DNA from: Corythucha ciliata
Taxonomy: Eukaryota; Arthropoda; Insecta; Hemiptera; Tingidae
Assembly (NCBI GenBank): GCA_038030265.1
Contig: CM075941.1
Coordinates: 16,430,001-16,494,000 of the forward strand
Direction of reading: 5' to 3'
Length of the DNA stretch: 64,000 bases
Positions 13,201 to 25,125 of this stretch are shown here, in pieces. A program made the position numbers and the translations under genes. The notes under the pieces were generated by a model. It had not been told where the DNA came from. It was given only the letters and a program-made list of their open reading frames with translations, and searched no databases. Position 1 is the first letter of the stretch. Every line of letters starts with the position of its first letter.

Positions 13201-13960
13201 AGCCGGAAACTTACACAAGGCCACAAAGATCTTTTTTCTTTCATTCTTTGTGTTCGTTCGTCCCATCTAGTTTTTCTACCGAGACAAAGAAACAACAAAA
13301 CTCTAAAAACATGGAACCATTAGAAATTCCCTGCTATTTATTCAGTCATAGACATCATCCACGGGCATTTAGGGGAGGTTTTTGCATTCCACTTTCCAAT
13401 CAACGCCCTCCCCCCCTTCACGACTATTTCAAACGATCGTGGCTTTCTATATATTATGAAAAATGAATAACTTCTGTGATATAGGTAGTCTACTTCAGAG
13501 GACCTTAAATAAACGAAACGTCGGTATAACCGGCAGCCGAACTACCAGTTTTTGGGCAAAAAAACAGTAAGAGCATTTGTTTCGCGACTTCAGAGTGGCC
13601 CACACCACGTTCGTGTGCTTCAAAGCTCTTCTTTGCGGACTCTTTCTTAGAATCACTGAAAAGATCTTATAACGTCGGAAACACGTAGAGAACCCCAACA
13701 AATGGACGGCATGATCAAAAATCCACGTCAATTTTCAGATTCCCCGTGTCCAGAAACCCCAAGAAAGGCAATATCGCCCAATTTAAAATATTTACCGTTT
13801 ACGACAAGTGGGAGATTTACGGGACACTTTTTTTTTCTCAAAAAGTTCGGATTTAACACGAACGCGGTTTTGAGCCCCACCGACCATGCTCAATCTACAA
13901 AATGCAGCCGGGAAAACGCCTTCAGGTGCACGAAGCACGGATCAAGAAGTCCGTGAACGA
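10271..13960. other. Intron sequence with a small GTAGTCAC-rich tract, no gene seen
   Basis: About 10630-10830 contains repeated variants of GTAGTCACAGC (for example TAGTCACAGC, TATAGTCA, ACTCGC) with irregular spacing, probably a decayed short tandem repeat. The rest is AT-rich with G10 at 12751-12760. Open frames near 13.04-13.47 kb are not recognisable proteins. Confidence 0.45.
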
Positions 13961-14810
13961 GCGCTATTTCCCTATATCCAGGAGTCCGGGATGAGCACTC
14001 AATTTTTGTCGCGAACTGGCTATATTTTCCTCAATTTTAGCCGCAAATGAGTGTTTTTCTGCCATTCTACCGTGGGCCAGCCCTTTTTCTACAGTAATAC
14101 GTAAAAAGGCATCCATAAAAAGATAATTAGCGACTTTTAATTTTGGCCAGGACAGGAGAATTGGTGCTTTTTCTCAGTTATTGCCGCAAATGAGCGCTAT
14201 TTCTCAATTCTGACGTAAATCAGTCCTTTTTTTTTATATTTTAACCATGAAAACGCTTCTATAAACCGTGAACTAGCGCATTTACTTAATTTTAGCCTGG
14301 AATTTGCATCGCGTAACCTCGAATAGGTGCATTTTCCAAATTTTAACCGGTGTAAGAGCAGTTTTTCTCAATGTTAGCGGTCGATACGAGCGCATTTTTT
14401 TTATTTTAGCCGCGAATGAGCGTTATTTCTCACTTTTAGCCACGAATAAACGCTATTTCCCAATTGTGCCATGAAAGTGCACTTATTTCTATCAATTTTG
14501 GCCTTGAATTAGCTGTTTTCCTCAATTTTAGCCCCTAATGAGTGCTTTTCCCCAATTCTGCCGTGAACCAGCCCTTTTTCTACATTTCAGCCGCGGATTG
14601 GTCTCCATATAGAGGTCCATAAACCACGAGTTTTCGCATTTTCTTGAATTTGGCCTTGAGTTTGCATCCCGAAACCTCGAATTGGTGTCTTTTCCCAATT
14701 TTAGCCACCAAAGAGCGATTTTTCACCTGCAAATTAGGCCTTGAAACAGCTTCCATGAACCACAAATTAGGCGCTTTTTCTCGGAATTTGCCGGCGCAAA
14801 ATCAGGAAAC
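13960..14810 (+). repeat. Type II minisatellite array
   Basis: Diverged tandem copies of an about 29-bp unit with core AATTTTAGCCGCGAA followed by T(G)AGCG and TTTTTCTC. Examples lie at about 14030, 14400, 14440 and 14525. Sequence on either side (about 13777 and 14879) shares CAATTTAAAATRTTTRCC, so the array may sit between copies of a larger duplicated segment. Confidence 0.8.
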
Positions 14811-17800
14811 GGCGAAATGACTCTTTTGTCTACATCCAGCAATGGAAACTCTCCAGGGCACTCCAGCAGGGCAGGTTTGTCCAATTTAAAATGTTTGCCA
14901 TTTGTAAAATGTTTGTGGGGCAATCACCCCGGGGGTCAAAGTGAGCAATTTTTCCGGCCATTTTTCTTAGTGTTTCAATATGAGCCGAACTGGTTTCATG
15001 AGTCCTTCAAACAATGGTCAACTGCAACAGCGAATTGCAGCTTCGCAGCCGACACTGGCCAGAACGCACTCAGGGCCCCTTTTTTGTTTAGTTTTTGGCC
15101 GCTCTGTAGTCATGAAAATAGGCTGAAATCAAAATACAAAGCTGCAAAAAGCCGCAAACCGTCACGATTACATTCCACGTGTCGAGAAATCACAAGATAC
15201 GCGTTTTCATCCAATTCAACAATTTTCGCATTTTTTTTCCGGAATCACCCGAGGCGGCCGATTTTTAGCATTCCCAAGACAATTTTTTAGAATGGCTTCG
15301 ACTTCAGCGACTTATAAGCCTTTCGGAAAATCAGTCAATTGTGCAATACAGCCGGACCAGCTCAAAATGCATCAGTTGTGGGATCAACGTTCTCAAAGGG
15401 AGCCAAAAAGAGGTTTCACTAGATCCTTGGTTTCGGCCGATTTTTTCTATTTCAAAGCGATTAGTGGAGGGGGAATCAGCTTAATGGGTAAAATATCTAG
15501 TTTCTTGATTTTTATTCAGAAAACTGTGCACGAATTTCACTGTCTAGACTAGACAGTTTGCAGTGGACGTTTATGATTTTGGAAGGGTGAAAACAACGTC
15601 TCCCCCGCATTTCCTGAGGTTTTATGTTTCGGTGTAGAAAGTTAGAAATTACGATGAAGATATCAGATTGATTGACGATCCGAGAAACGTGCCTTTTGGC
15701 TCATCGGAAGAAGAACCTTTTATGCCGATCGGTAAGCTCGAGGAGGAAAAAACGGTCATAATTTCACTTTTCTTTCTCACTCTCTGTCTATCTCCGTCAG
15801 CTCTGTTTTGTTACGTAGTGATTTACGTGACATATTCAAAAAATGTCTTGAAACGTCGAAACTTGAAACTTAATGAGCTTAACGGCATAGTTTCATAAAT
15901 GACACCGCAACCTTGTCCAATCAACCCCGACCTTGAGAACAACCGCTTTTGTGAGCGCGATTTTGATTACGCACGATAACGATTTCTCCCTGTTTTAATA
16001 ACTGGAAAAGGAGCAGAAAGATAACGAACACGATTCCTCCTTGGATTTGGCTTCCTCAAAAAAACGTGATACGAAACGCCTCTCGTGCTGTAAAGCTGGT
16101 GAGCTCACGGGGTCGGTGGGGGTGTACAAATCGGTGTCCTTTACAGTGAGGTAAAACGGACGCGTTCCCCGCAAGTCACGACTATACAAAGGTAAGGGAG
16201 AAGGTACAAGTTAATTTCGCCTTTAGTCAGAGTTACGAGAATTTAAGACTCTTTGGATTTTAGTAGCGGTGGCAAATTAATTACACTGTTATGGTACATG
16301 AAGAGGAAGAAACGTTTCAATTAAAAGAAAGTTTTCAAAATGTTGGGAAATAATAGTGAGGTGAAGAAATAAAGGGGAAACCCCCACTTTTTAAATACTG
16401 TTTGATGGATGTATAAGAAGAAAACTGTTTCGTCAAGGCTGCTCTTTAAAAAATTAGTGAAGGCGCATGGGATGAAGCGCGTTAATTGATTCTAATCAAC
16501 AGAGTCGGGACAGGCCCCCTTATTTTAAATGTATACCCCGCACCCTTCCCCACATTAAAAAAAACCTTTATTTTGGAATGCTCATCAGAGTCACTGGCCT
16601 CATATGAACACTTCTCAACGCTTACCAATACCATTCACCACAGTTAAAAACCTAGAACCCCAATTATTTTCATTATAGGCTTCAAGTTACACTTTCAAAA
16701 TTCTCAGCGACCTTTTTTTTTTCGCACGAAACTCGATGCTTTAGCAAGGCTAATGATTTTTTTTTGCACAACATGCTTGCAAGGGAAAGTAGATAAGAAC
16801 AAAACTTTCCTTACCTTAAAAGAAAAAAAAAAACTCGCTCCAAAATCAAACAAAAGAATCACAAGTGACAAATCATACTCCTGCCCTGAGATTTATCTCG
16901 CCCAACATCGCATTTCAGACAATGATTCCCAAGTCGTAAATCTTTCCTTTTTGAAGTTTAAACATCGTTTGACTGTTGTTAAACGGGAAAGGCGGCTGGG
17001 GGAGGGGAACTTACGACCGGTACAATTTGATATGTTTGAACACTGGAACCCCCCCCCCATCGCTCACTGCAAAGTCTATCCTTTTCTAGGGTACGCAAAT
17101 ATAACCGGACTATTTGCCTGTCTCAACTAAGTCTCCCCGTTTCAAAATGTACCGCTCTTGTGATAAGTAATAATCTGAGATAAGAAGTGTTTGGGCTGGG
17201 GTAGTAATGATGTGAAGAACGGGGGAGGGGGGATATGTACACGGGAGAAAGCTTTTTGAAGTTGTTTTTTGCCCGAATAAGGCTGTTTTTGATGTCTGTA
17301 TTAAAAGATGTGATCACGGCTTTCAACATTTTAGGCGAGATCAAGTCGAGAAAGAGAGGGTCGTTTAAACCTTATACTGAGCGTGGTAATTTTGTTATTT
17401 GTCGAGAAAATTAGAGAGGTGAAAATTTGCCTGAAATTAGCATTTAACACACAAAACGTGAGGAGTCGGTATACCCACCCACTCCAGCACTAACTGTTTT
17501 CAAAGCTTCGCCTCAGGAGTGTCATCAGTGTTTCGTTGTTTCTAAAACAACTACGTTATACGGACGCTTTGTTATACTAATTCACTGTTCCTTCATCCCT
17601 TCGCCGTCGCCAAAGCTTACAAGTTCCGCAACTTACAAAACCCTTCAAGAACCTCCAGAAGGACGCGAATGCCTCCCTCAGTCCGATCGTCAGCCTCATT
17701 AGACATCCGCGGGTTCTTTCGCCTATATCATCGAGAACTGTGTGTGTATACTCTCCCCCGTTGTCTCAATCCTCGAGCCTTGGCGGTACGGGGGGGGGGG

Positions 17801-19429
17801 GGATTACGCCAAGACCCTCCTTCGATAGGTCGCGGAATGTGTATGGTCAGCCTGCTTATTTTGGGCGATTATAGGGTCCATTTTTGTAGCAAAGAAATTG
17901 AAGGGTGAGTTCTTCTAATAATGCGGCAGCAAAAACGTATATGTTCCGAGCTGTTAAGGATAAATGATCCCCCCCCCCACCTCACCACTACTATGTACTA
18001 CCACCAAACATAGCCCTGTAGCAGCACGTTACGCGGCTTGTGGAACGCGAAAAACTCAGCATTCCCTCACGCTCCTCTCTTTTTTTTCACCACCTTCCAT
18101 CACTTGTAAACTACAACTGGAAGAAGTAAAAAAACTGTAGATTCCTCAAACAGAAGTGACTGGTAAAATTCAATCTCTCGACTTCGAGAGGTCGCCTTGA
18201 AAGAATGACTCTCCTCCTCGTTATAGGCGCAGACAAAAAAAGGAAATTGAAGAAACCTTGAGCTCGCGAATTTTCGCTCGAACCTCAAGGTTAATAACTC
18301 ATCTAAATCTCCTCTAATTCTCAGTTTTTTTGGTTCTAATTCACAACTAAGCTTCGATCCGGCTAATTAAAATTCGGTGTTGATATTTTCATCTAGGCGT
18401 GAGAGCAATCCACGAAAAAAAAACGCACAGGAAGTTCGGGCTCGGTGTGGGTTTTCGACCTCGTGTGGAGAGTGAAATTTCTATTTTTAGCTTAAAAGTC
18501 ACGTAATTTTTTGAATGAACCGCAGAGGCTGAGATTTCGTCTCACGGAGTCACGGTCAGCTCATCTCTTACTTTTTTTTTTTTTGGTAAGTTTTGATCGC
18601 GAGGGCAGGTGGTTGAAGGTGGATGAGGAGGGGATACTGTGGTTTTGAAGAAAGTTGCACTTTACGGACACCTCGGCATTTACCAATTCGAGGGTTTTCG
18701 TACAGAGAAAAATCTCCCGAAAGATGACGAAATAATTTGCAGAGTCGCGGGGGAAAAACGGAATCAAACTAAAAATCAGGGAATTCTGTAATGATCAAGA
18801 GAATGGGGAGTGGAAAAAATGGGCCTCCAGAATTTGGAAACAAAGAAATCGGGAGTTTCAAAGTCTTGACTTCTTTTTTCAAATAAGGAAAAGTAGAGAG
18901 TGTGCCCCCCTCCCTGCGGTGGGAATAAAACTTGCTATGCAGGGGTCATCCTTCTCTTACAAGCATGAGTGCTATAAATGTTAGAATAAAATCTTCCCGT
19001 TTTATGGGTCGAAAACGTTTTATTGAGGAAACTATAATCATCCTGACCACCCCGAAGTGAAACGTACAGGTACACACCTGACGGTGAGGAAATGGGGTCG
19101 CCCCTCCTAAACATAGACAGCCGTCCCAACCGAGACTCTAAGGGTCGTACGAATTTTCCCGCAGAGGCAGCGTTGAAATCAACAACACCGCGAAGAGCGT
19201 CGATGCAGAGCGACTTCGATGGGCCTCGCTCTGGGAGTCGAGAAAAATCTAACAAATCCCATCGAAAAGGCAGAAAGGGCAATTTCACCCATTTTAAGAG
19301 GTATCACTGACGGCCCTCTGGGCATAGGCGTAGTCTATTTTACACATCAATGAAATGCACTAAAACGTCTACAATTTGGGTAGTACTATTTCGGTTCGTC
19401 CAATAAAGTAAGATTTCCATTCCATTCAA
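14811..19429. other. Intron sequence, no gene seen
   Basis: AT-rich sequence with homopolymers including G13 at 17790-17802 and C-tracts near 17049 and 17970. The 157-codon open frame at 14817-15290 and the 125-codon frame at 16753-17130 lack recognisable motifs and splice context. Confidence 0.45.
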
Positions 19430-20940
19430 TTGCTGCTACAACGCAATTTGTATAGCCATGACGTCAGCTCTCCAACCAACCCGAGTAATATAAGCCAACC
19501 GAGGGAAAAATTCGTTATTGAGGGAACCAAACCCGCAAAATTGGATCTGGGACTTTACGAACTTTGGGAATCGAAAAACGAATTCCACGAAATTGTATTT
19601 CTTTTTCTAACGAGTCAAGACAGCGAAATGCGTAGTTTGAATGAGCAGATCCAAAAAATCTAGTGATGGGTTTACACCGGGAAAATAAAATTTCGGGTTT
19701 TTTCCCTGGGAAAAAAACGGGAAAAACCCCAATTTGGAAAAGTACTGGGAATTAGGCAAAATTGTGAATTTAGATTCAGTAAGTGCCCAATACGGGGCTT
19801 CTAAGGAGCCAAACACGTGCAATTGGTTTTTTGTTTTTTTTTTCAAGTCCCAAACCCATGATCGGCTTTAGTGGAAGAGTCAATCCGTGCGATTGGGTTA
19901 TCATGGAGTCAGTCCAGCAAAATAGGCATTTTAAGCGAACAAAACCGGCAGAATTTGGTTCTGTGAGCATCAACAATACGCTAAATTTGGAAGTTCAAAC
20001 CCTCGAGAGTTTGTTTGTGAAAGGAACGGGACCCCCGAAATCGCTTCTCATAGTAAAAAATTACGATTTTAAACATTTTAAATCCGTAAATTTGGCCTAT
20101 TTCGCAGAGCAAACCCCGCAACATTTGGGTTTCCCACCTGCCAAATTCACGTAATTTGGTTTTTGAAAAAACTTAACCGGCGGAATTTGGATTTTTATCG
20201 AGCTAAAGGCTTGGATTAGTCAAACCCACAAAATTGGGTTCTTTGAGTGTCAAATTCACGACACTTAGACCCCGAAGGAGCCCCACTCACTCAATTGCTT
20301 TTTCAAAAGTCCTAAACCCACGATATTTCTTATGTTGAAAGAGTCAACAACAATTGGATTTTTACGCCACCAATCCAGCGAAATAGGCTTTTTGGGTGAG
20401 CAAAACCGGCAAAAGTTGGTTCTGAAATAATCCAATTTCAGCCAATAATCCACTAAATTTGGGCCTACAAAGGGCCAAACCCAACTCCCGGAACATAAAT
20501 GATTTTAAACGCGAGAATTCCGTGAATTTGGCCTTTTTAGAAAAGGGAACCCCCAAAAAATTGGATATTCACACGTGGCAGATTCACTTAAATTGGTTTT
20601 TTAAATAACCGAATCGGCGGAATTTTGCTTTTCAAGGAGCCAAAGGCGGAATATGTTCTTGAATTATCCAAATCCACGAAAGTTCGACTTCGAAAGAGTC
20701 CAACCCTCAGAACGGCTTTTTCGAAGAAATTCGGTGAAATTGCTTTTCTGAATAAATAAAATCCACGAAATTGGTTTTTTAGGGAATTTGCTTGAGAAAT
20801 TTGCTTTTTGAGGGAGCAAGATCCGCGAAAGGTTCCGTGAGTGACAATAATCCGCAAAATTCAGGCTTTGAAGGGGTCAAACCTGCGAAATTGGTTTCAT
20901 AAGCACAACATTAATCCACTAAATTTAAGTGTGTAAGCAG
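19430..20940 (-). repeat. Type I minisatellite array, reverse form
   Basis: Many units of the form CACGAAATTGG...TTTTT..GAGCCAAA. About 1.5 kb in one orientation. Several open frames on both strands arise only because the unit lacks stop codons in some phases. Confidence 0.8.
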
Positions 20941-23900
20941 AGGGGCAAGAGAGTTATGTGCCCTCCCCCCACCACCATAGAAAACCTCCAACTACGCGCA
21001 TGCTCCAGGGGCGTTTTGGACGGAAGGGCTGCATTTGACAGAATAGCGCTGACCGCAGAACTCGTAAACCACATCCAAACCAAGTGCGGAAAACTTTGAA
21101 AAAAATTGGCTTGAAAATTAGCTAAAATTTGGGGTGGGATTTTTCGAATATTGCAAAAATTTCAATTCAGACGAGACTGCGTGCCTTGGGGGGTACACGG
21201 GGACCCGAAAATCAACACGGGTTTTGGATCAGATGAACCATTCAAGTGGGTCCTCCCTGATGTGAGTCCTCAGCACCTTTGCCTCCTTTCCCCACAAATC
21301 CCGGCGGCCACGCGAAACAACTGCTCTGAAAAGAGTCTCGAACATCATGTGGACCTCACTCCCCTCCCCCTATCACGGTATTAACTAACACTGCCCCCTT
21401 TAAGGGCTCCGGCACCAGTAGGCCATTCTCCGAGGGACTTTGCCAAGCCAAGTACGTGTTGTTTGGGTCCCCCCACTTTAAAATCCCTCTTGCCAGTGTG
21501 GTGGTCGGCAGGGGTGTCAAAGGGTTTGTCGAACAATAAATTACGAGTTTTACAACATTTTTCCGCCTTGACTTGCCAATGGTGTTGGTTTGGGACGCTT
21601 CGAACAACAATCCTTACAACCCCTCTCGTCAATGAGAGTCCCGGACTTTTTTACAACTTTTTTCCGGAACTCTTTTTAAATGCGGCAGTGATGATGATAA
21701 CAGAAAAGAGGGCGGGGGGAAGATGATTCGAACAGAATTTATAAAATGTGAGCACGAAATTGCAAAGGTGTGCCCCAAGAGAAGAATTAACCTTCGGATT
21801 ACAAATCGTGATCTCATCCCATGTGAAAAGCTGTCAGCAATTTCTAGTTCAACAATACCTCCTTGAAAGGCTATTTCAAAATATATTCATGAAATTTAGA
21901 CTCAGAGTGTGATTTTTTCGAGTGTCGAATCTCAAAAAACACGCCCACGTGTGTAGGTGAGAAGGAAGAGAAGGACGGGGGTTGCCCTTTTTTTCTCGAA
22001 AGAGAAAGACGATTTTTGCTTTGAATTATTCATCATGAAAGGCTTCCCATTATCGATCAGTCAAAATGTCTTCACTACATTTTTTTGTACGTTAAAAAGG
22101 CGTTTCAATTTATTTAAAACTTTCCAGCTAAGGTCTTTTGTTTTTGTTTTTTTTTTTTTTTTGTTAGTCCGGTCCCTCTCTATAGGCTGTGGATAAATGA
22201 GTATGGTCGTAGTGACGTTTCAATGGTCAAAAGGGATTGTTAGGCTTCTTCGAGAAAATCTTTTTTGAGTTTCGTGGGAAGGCGTGTCATTAAAAAGACG
22301 CGCGTGTCAAGTTTTTTTTTGTATACCAAAAAACTTTTTTTATTATTAATAGGACTAGAGGTAAAAAAAACAAAGCACGTTCATTGTTTCTATAGGGATT
22401 GTCTCAAGTCCGGGGTAACACAATGGAATTATTGCTCTTCGGTGTCCAACTTTGAAGAAAACACCCACAAATATAAAGCCGGAACGCCGGAAATATGTCA
22501 CAAAGGTCCACCGACTCAAAGAATTACCTGAAACATCGGCATCGTTATTATTAGCAGTTGAGGGGGGTCAGGGGGTGGCAAATTTGTTTTTTATCGGCAG
22601 CCTCACCACCAGCGTGAAGGCTTTGGAGATATCAATCTTAAATGCTCTCTCGCCACTGAAAACAATAGCACATTATAATTCTTTCCTACTGTACATCGGT
22701 GCATCACCCTTCCCACCACCGCTCTCGACTGCCCTATTCAACCAGGGCGTGCCCAGGGGGTTGGACATATTCCGATTTACTTATTTATTTCATTAAACAC
22801 AACGCGATTAAATTTAAGTACACGGAAGAGGACGAAGGAAAAGTCTTGAGCAATTCATGAATTACACGTTCACTTTAAAGGAAGAAATTATAAGATGTTC
22901 GTGTGCAGATAAAAAAAAACAATTGATATACTGAACGAAAACAAAACGCGCGAAGGAAAATTGAAGAGAACCGAGCGTGCTGGAGTGAGAGAGAGATAGG
23001 TATCGAATGCAGAAAATTACGTTATTTTTGTTATGCATCTTACGTTCCACGTAACCGTTCTAAAAGAGAAAAAAATAAAACTTATGCACTTAGAAAATTA
23101 TCGTGGGATAAAAAGGAAAAAAAAAAAAAATCGAGCGCGCACTGCTAGAGAATGGAAAATTAGCCATTGAGTCACCCCTTCATCACACTAACCCGATAGA
23201 CAGAGGGATTGAAATCTCCCCTTTTTTCGTTTTTTAAGGGCGAACACATGGTTGTGGCTTTCAGGACGAAAAATTGAAGAAGACGAAAAAAAAATCTGTC
23301 GGTGAGCAAGAGATGGATTTCCACGATTATTCTTTCGCCTTTAGGAAAGTGTTAGCTACCGTGAGAACGCATTGCCCCGGAACGACTATAACTTTTTTTT
23401 TAGACGTATGTACTCGTACATAAAGCCGAGCGAGTGGAATGAATGTGTCGGGTGAGAGGGGGTGGAACTTCTGACAGAAAGACGTGTTGTAGCGTAATTG
23501 TTGTTACAGGAACATGGCTCTGAGGGGTTAATGGCGCCAAGATTCGTTACAATCGAAAAAAAAAAGTTATGAAAGTCAGTTTATTTTTAAAGGTGGAGGG
23601 CAATAGGAGAGGGGCAGAATTCATTGAAATTAGCGAGTACCATATCCCAAGCCCACTCAAACCCATCGAGGGGTCTTAAAAAAAAACTCAAAATATACAA
23701 TCACAAGTGGGGTAGAAATAGAAGATGAGGTGGGGGGGGGGGGGCAATACACAAAAAAGTGCGGTCAAGTACGGTTAACCGCCCCTCCATATGTCTTCAA
23801 TAATACAACATACTTTCAAAACACATTGAACAGCTGCACTCGAAGAGAGTTAAAAGTTGTGAGGGGAGGAGGAAGAGGAGTACAATGCTGGAGCACACCA

Positions 23901-24255
23901 CTCTTACCCTCCACTCAGAAAACGAAATTATAGTTTTGTGTATCGACCAAACAGAGAAACATAAGCGTCGCGTAGCGATCACAGATGTGGCTGCTATACT
24001 CTGTGTTTTATATAAATGGCGAATTAGGGTGTAGGACATGGGAACATGATCTTCCTGTGGGGGCTGTGAGTGCCCCTCCCCGCAGTAGTCTTAAAATTAT
24101 TTATTCTATTAATGCAGCAATGTCAGAGTGCATTGAAATAGGGAGTCATGAGTTAAACAACCTGTTTCTATACAGGGTTCGGAGCCTTGTTTGGCGGCTA
24201 CACGGTCACTTTCGGGTATTATCCTTGGGCTAATATATTACTCGTTTTTAGGCAA
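20941..24255. other. Intron sequence, no gene seen
   Basis: Mostly AT-rich unique-looking DNA with G13 at 23732-23744 and T-tracts near 22148. The first 300 bp resemble the sequence following the 3.4-4.4 kb array. No exon recognised. Confidence 0.45.
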
Positions 24256-25125
24256 AACCATGAGAGTCTGCAGCTGATTTCCAAGTTTCATTACAACCCC
24301 AATTTTGGCCCCTATACCATTCCCGGTGCAGCGCGCCACAACCACAACACGGGTTTTGCCCCTTCATGGCCAACATTTCGTGGGTTTGATCCGTCAAAAG
24401 TCGAATTTCGCTGCCTTTGGCTCTTTCAAAGACCAAATTTTGCCCGCTTGACTCACTCAAAATGAAATTTTTGCGAGTTTGACTCAATCAAAATGAAATT
24501 CTCGAGATTTTTACTCGTTCAAAATGCAAACAACGCGGGTTTGGCCCTCCCAAGTCAATTTTGGAGTTTACTCCTTTATTTTTTTCGGCTTTACATTATC
24601 CAAACGAAGTTTCCCTGTTCAACTCATTCCAAGCCCTAAATTCCGCTCGTTTGGCTCTTCACAGCTCAAATTTCGAAGGTTTGTCCCTTCCAAAACCTAT
24701 TTTGGTTGATTCCACAGCTTTAAAAATCATTCTGTCGGGCTAATTTCCAGAAGATGAATTGCACGTGTTATCCTCTTCAAAACCTGAATTTCACATGGTC
24801 TATTCAAAAACAAATTTCGCGAGTTCGACTCGATCCAAAGGGGTATACCACAGGTATTTGGCACTTCCAAAACCAAAGTTCACGAGATTGGTCCATTTCA
24901 AAATCAATTTCGCGAGTTCGGGTCACGAATTAAGGTGATTTTCGTGGATTTGGCTATATTAATTTGCCCCAATGTTGCGAGTTTTACTAATTTAAAACAC
25001 AAATTCTGCGAGTTTGAGCCTAACAAAACACGAATTTTGCGGGTTCGACGCTTGCAAAAGAATAAATTTTTCACGGTTTCGTCATTTAAATAACAAACTT
25101 TGCTGCTTAACTCGTCGAGGCTCTT
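24256..25125 (+). repeat. Type I minisatellite array, plus form
   Basis: Clear about 31-bp periodicity at 24450-24540, where consecutive units start GTTTGACTCACTCAAAATG, GTTTGACTCAATCAAAATG and TTTTTACTCGTTCAAAATG. The remainder is more diverged. Confidence 0.82.

Noticed and set aside
13038..13466. 142-codon plus-strand open frame
   Set aside because: Lys/Phe/Ser-rich, AT-rich text without motif or splice context.
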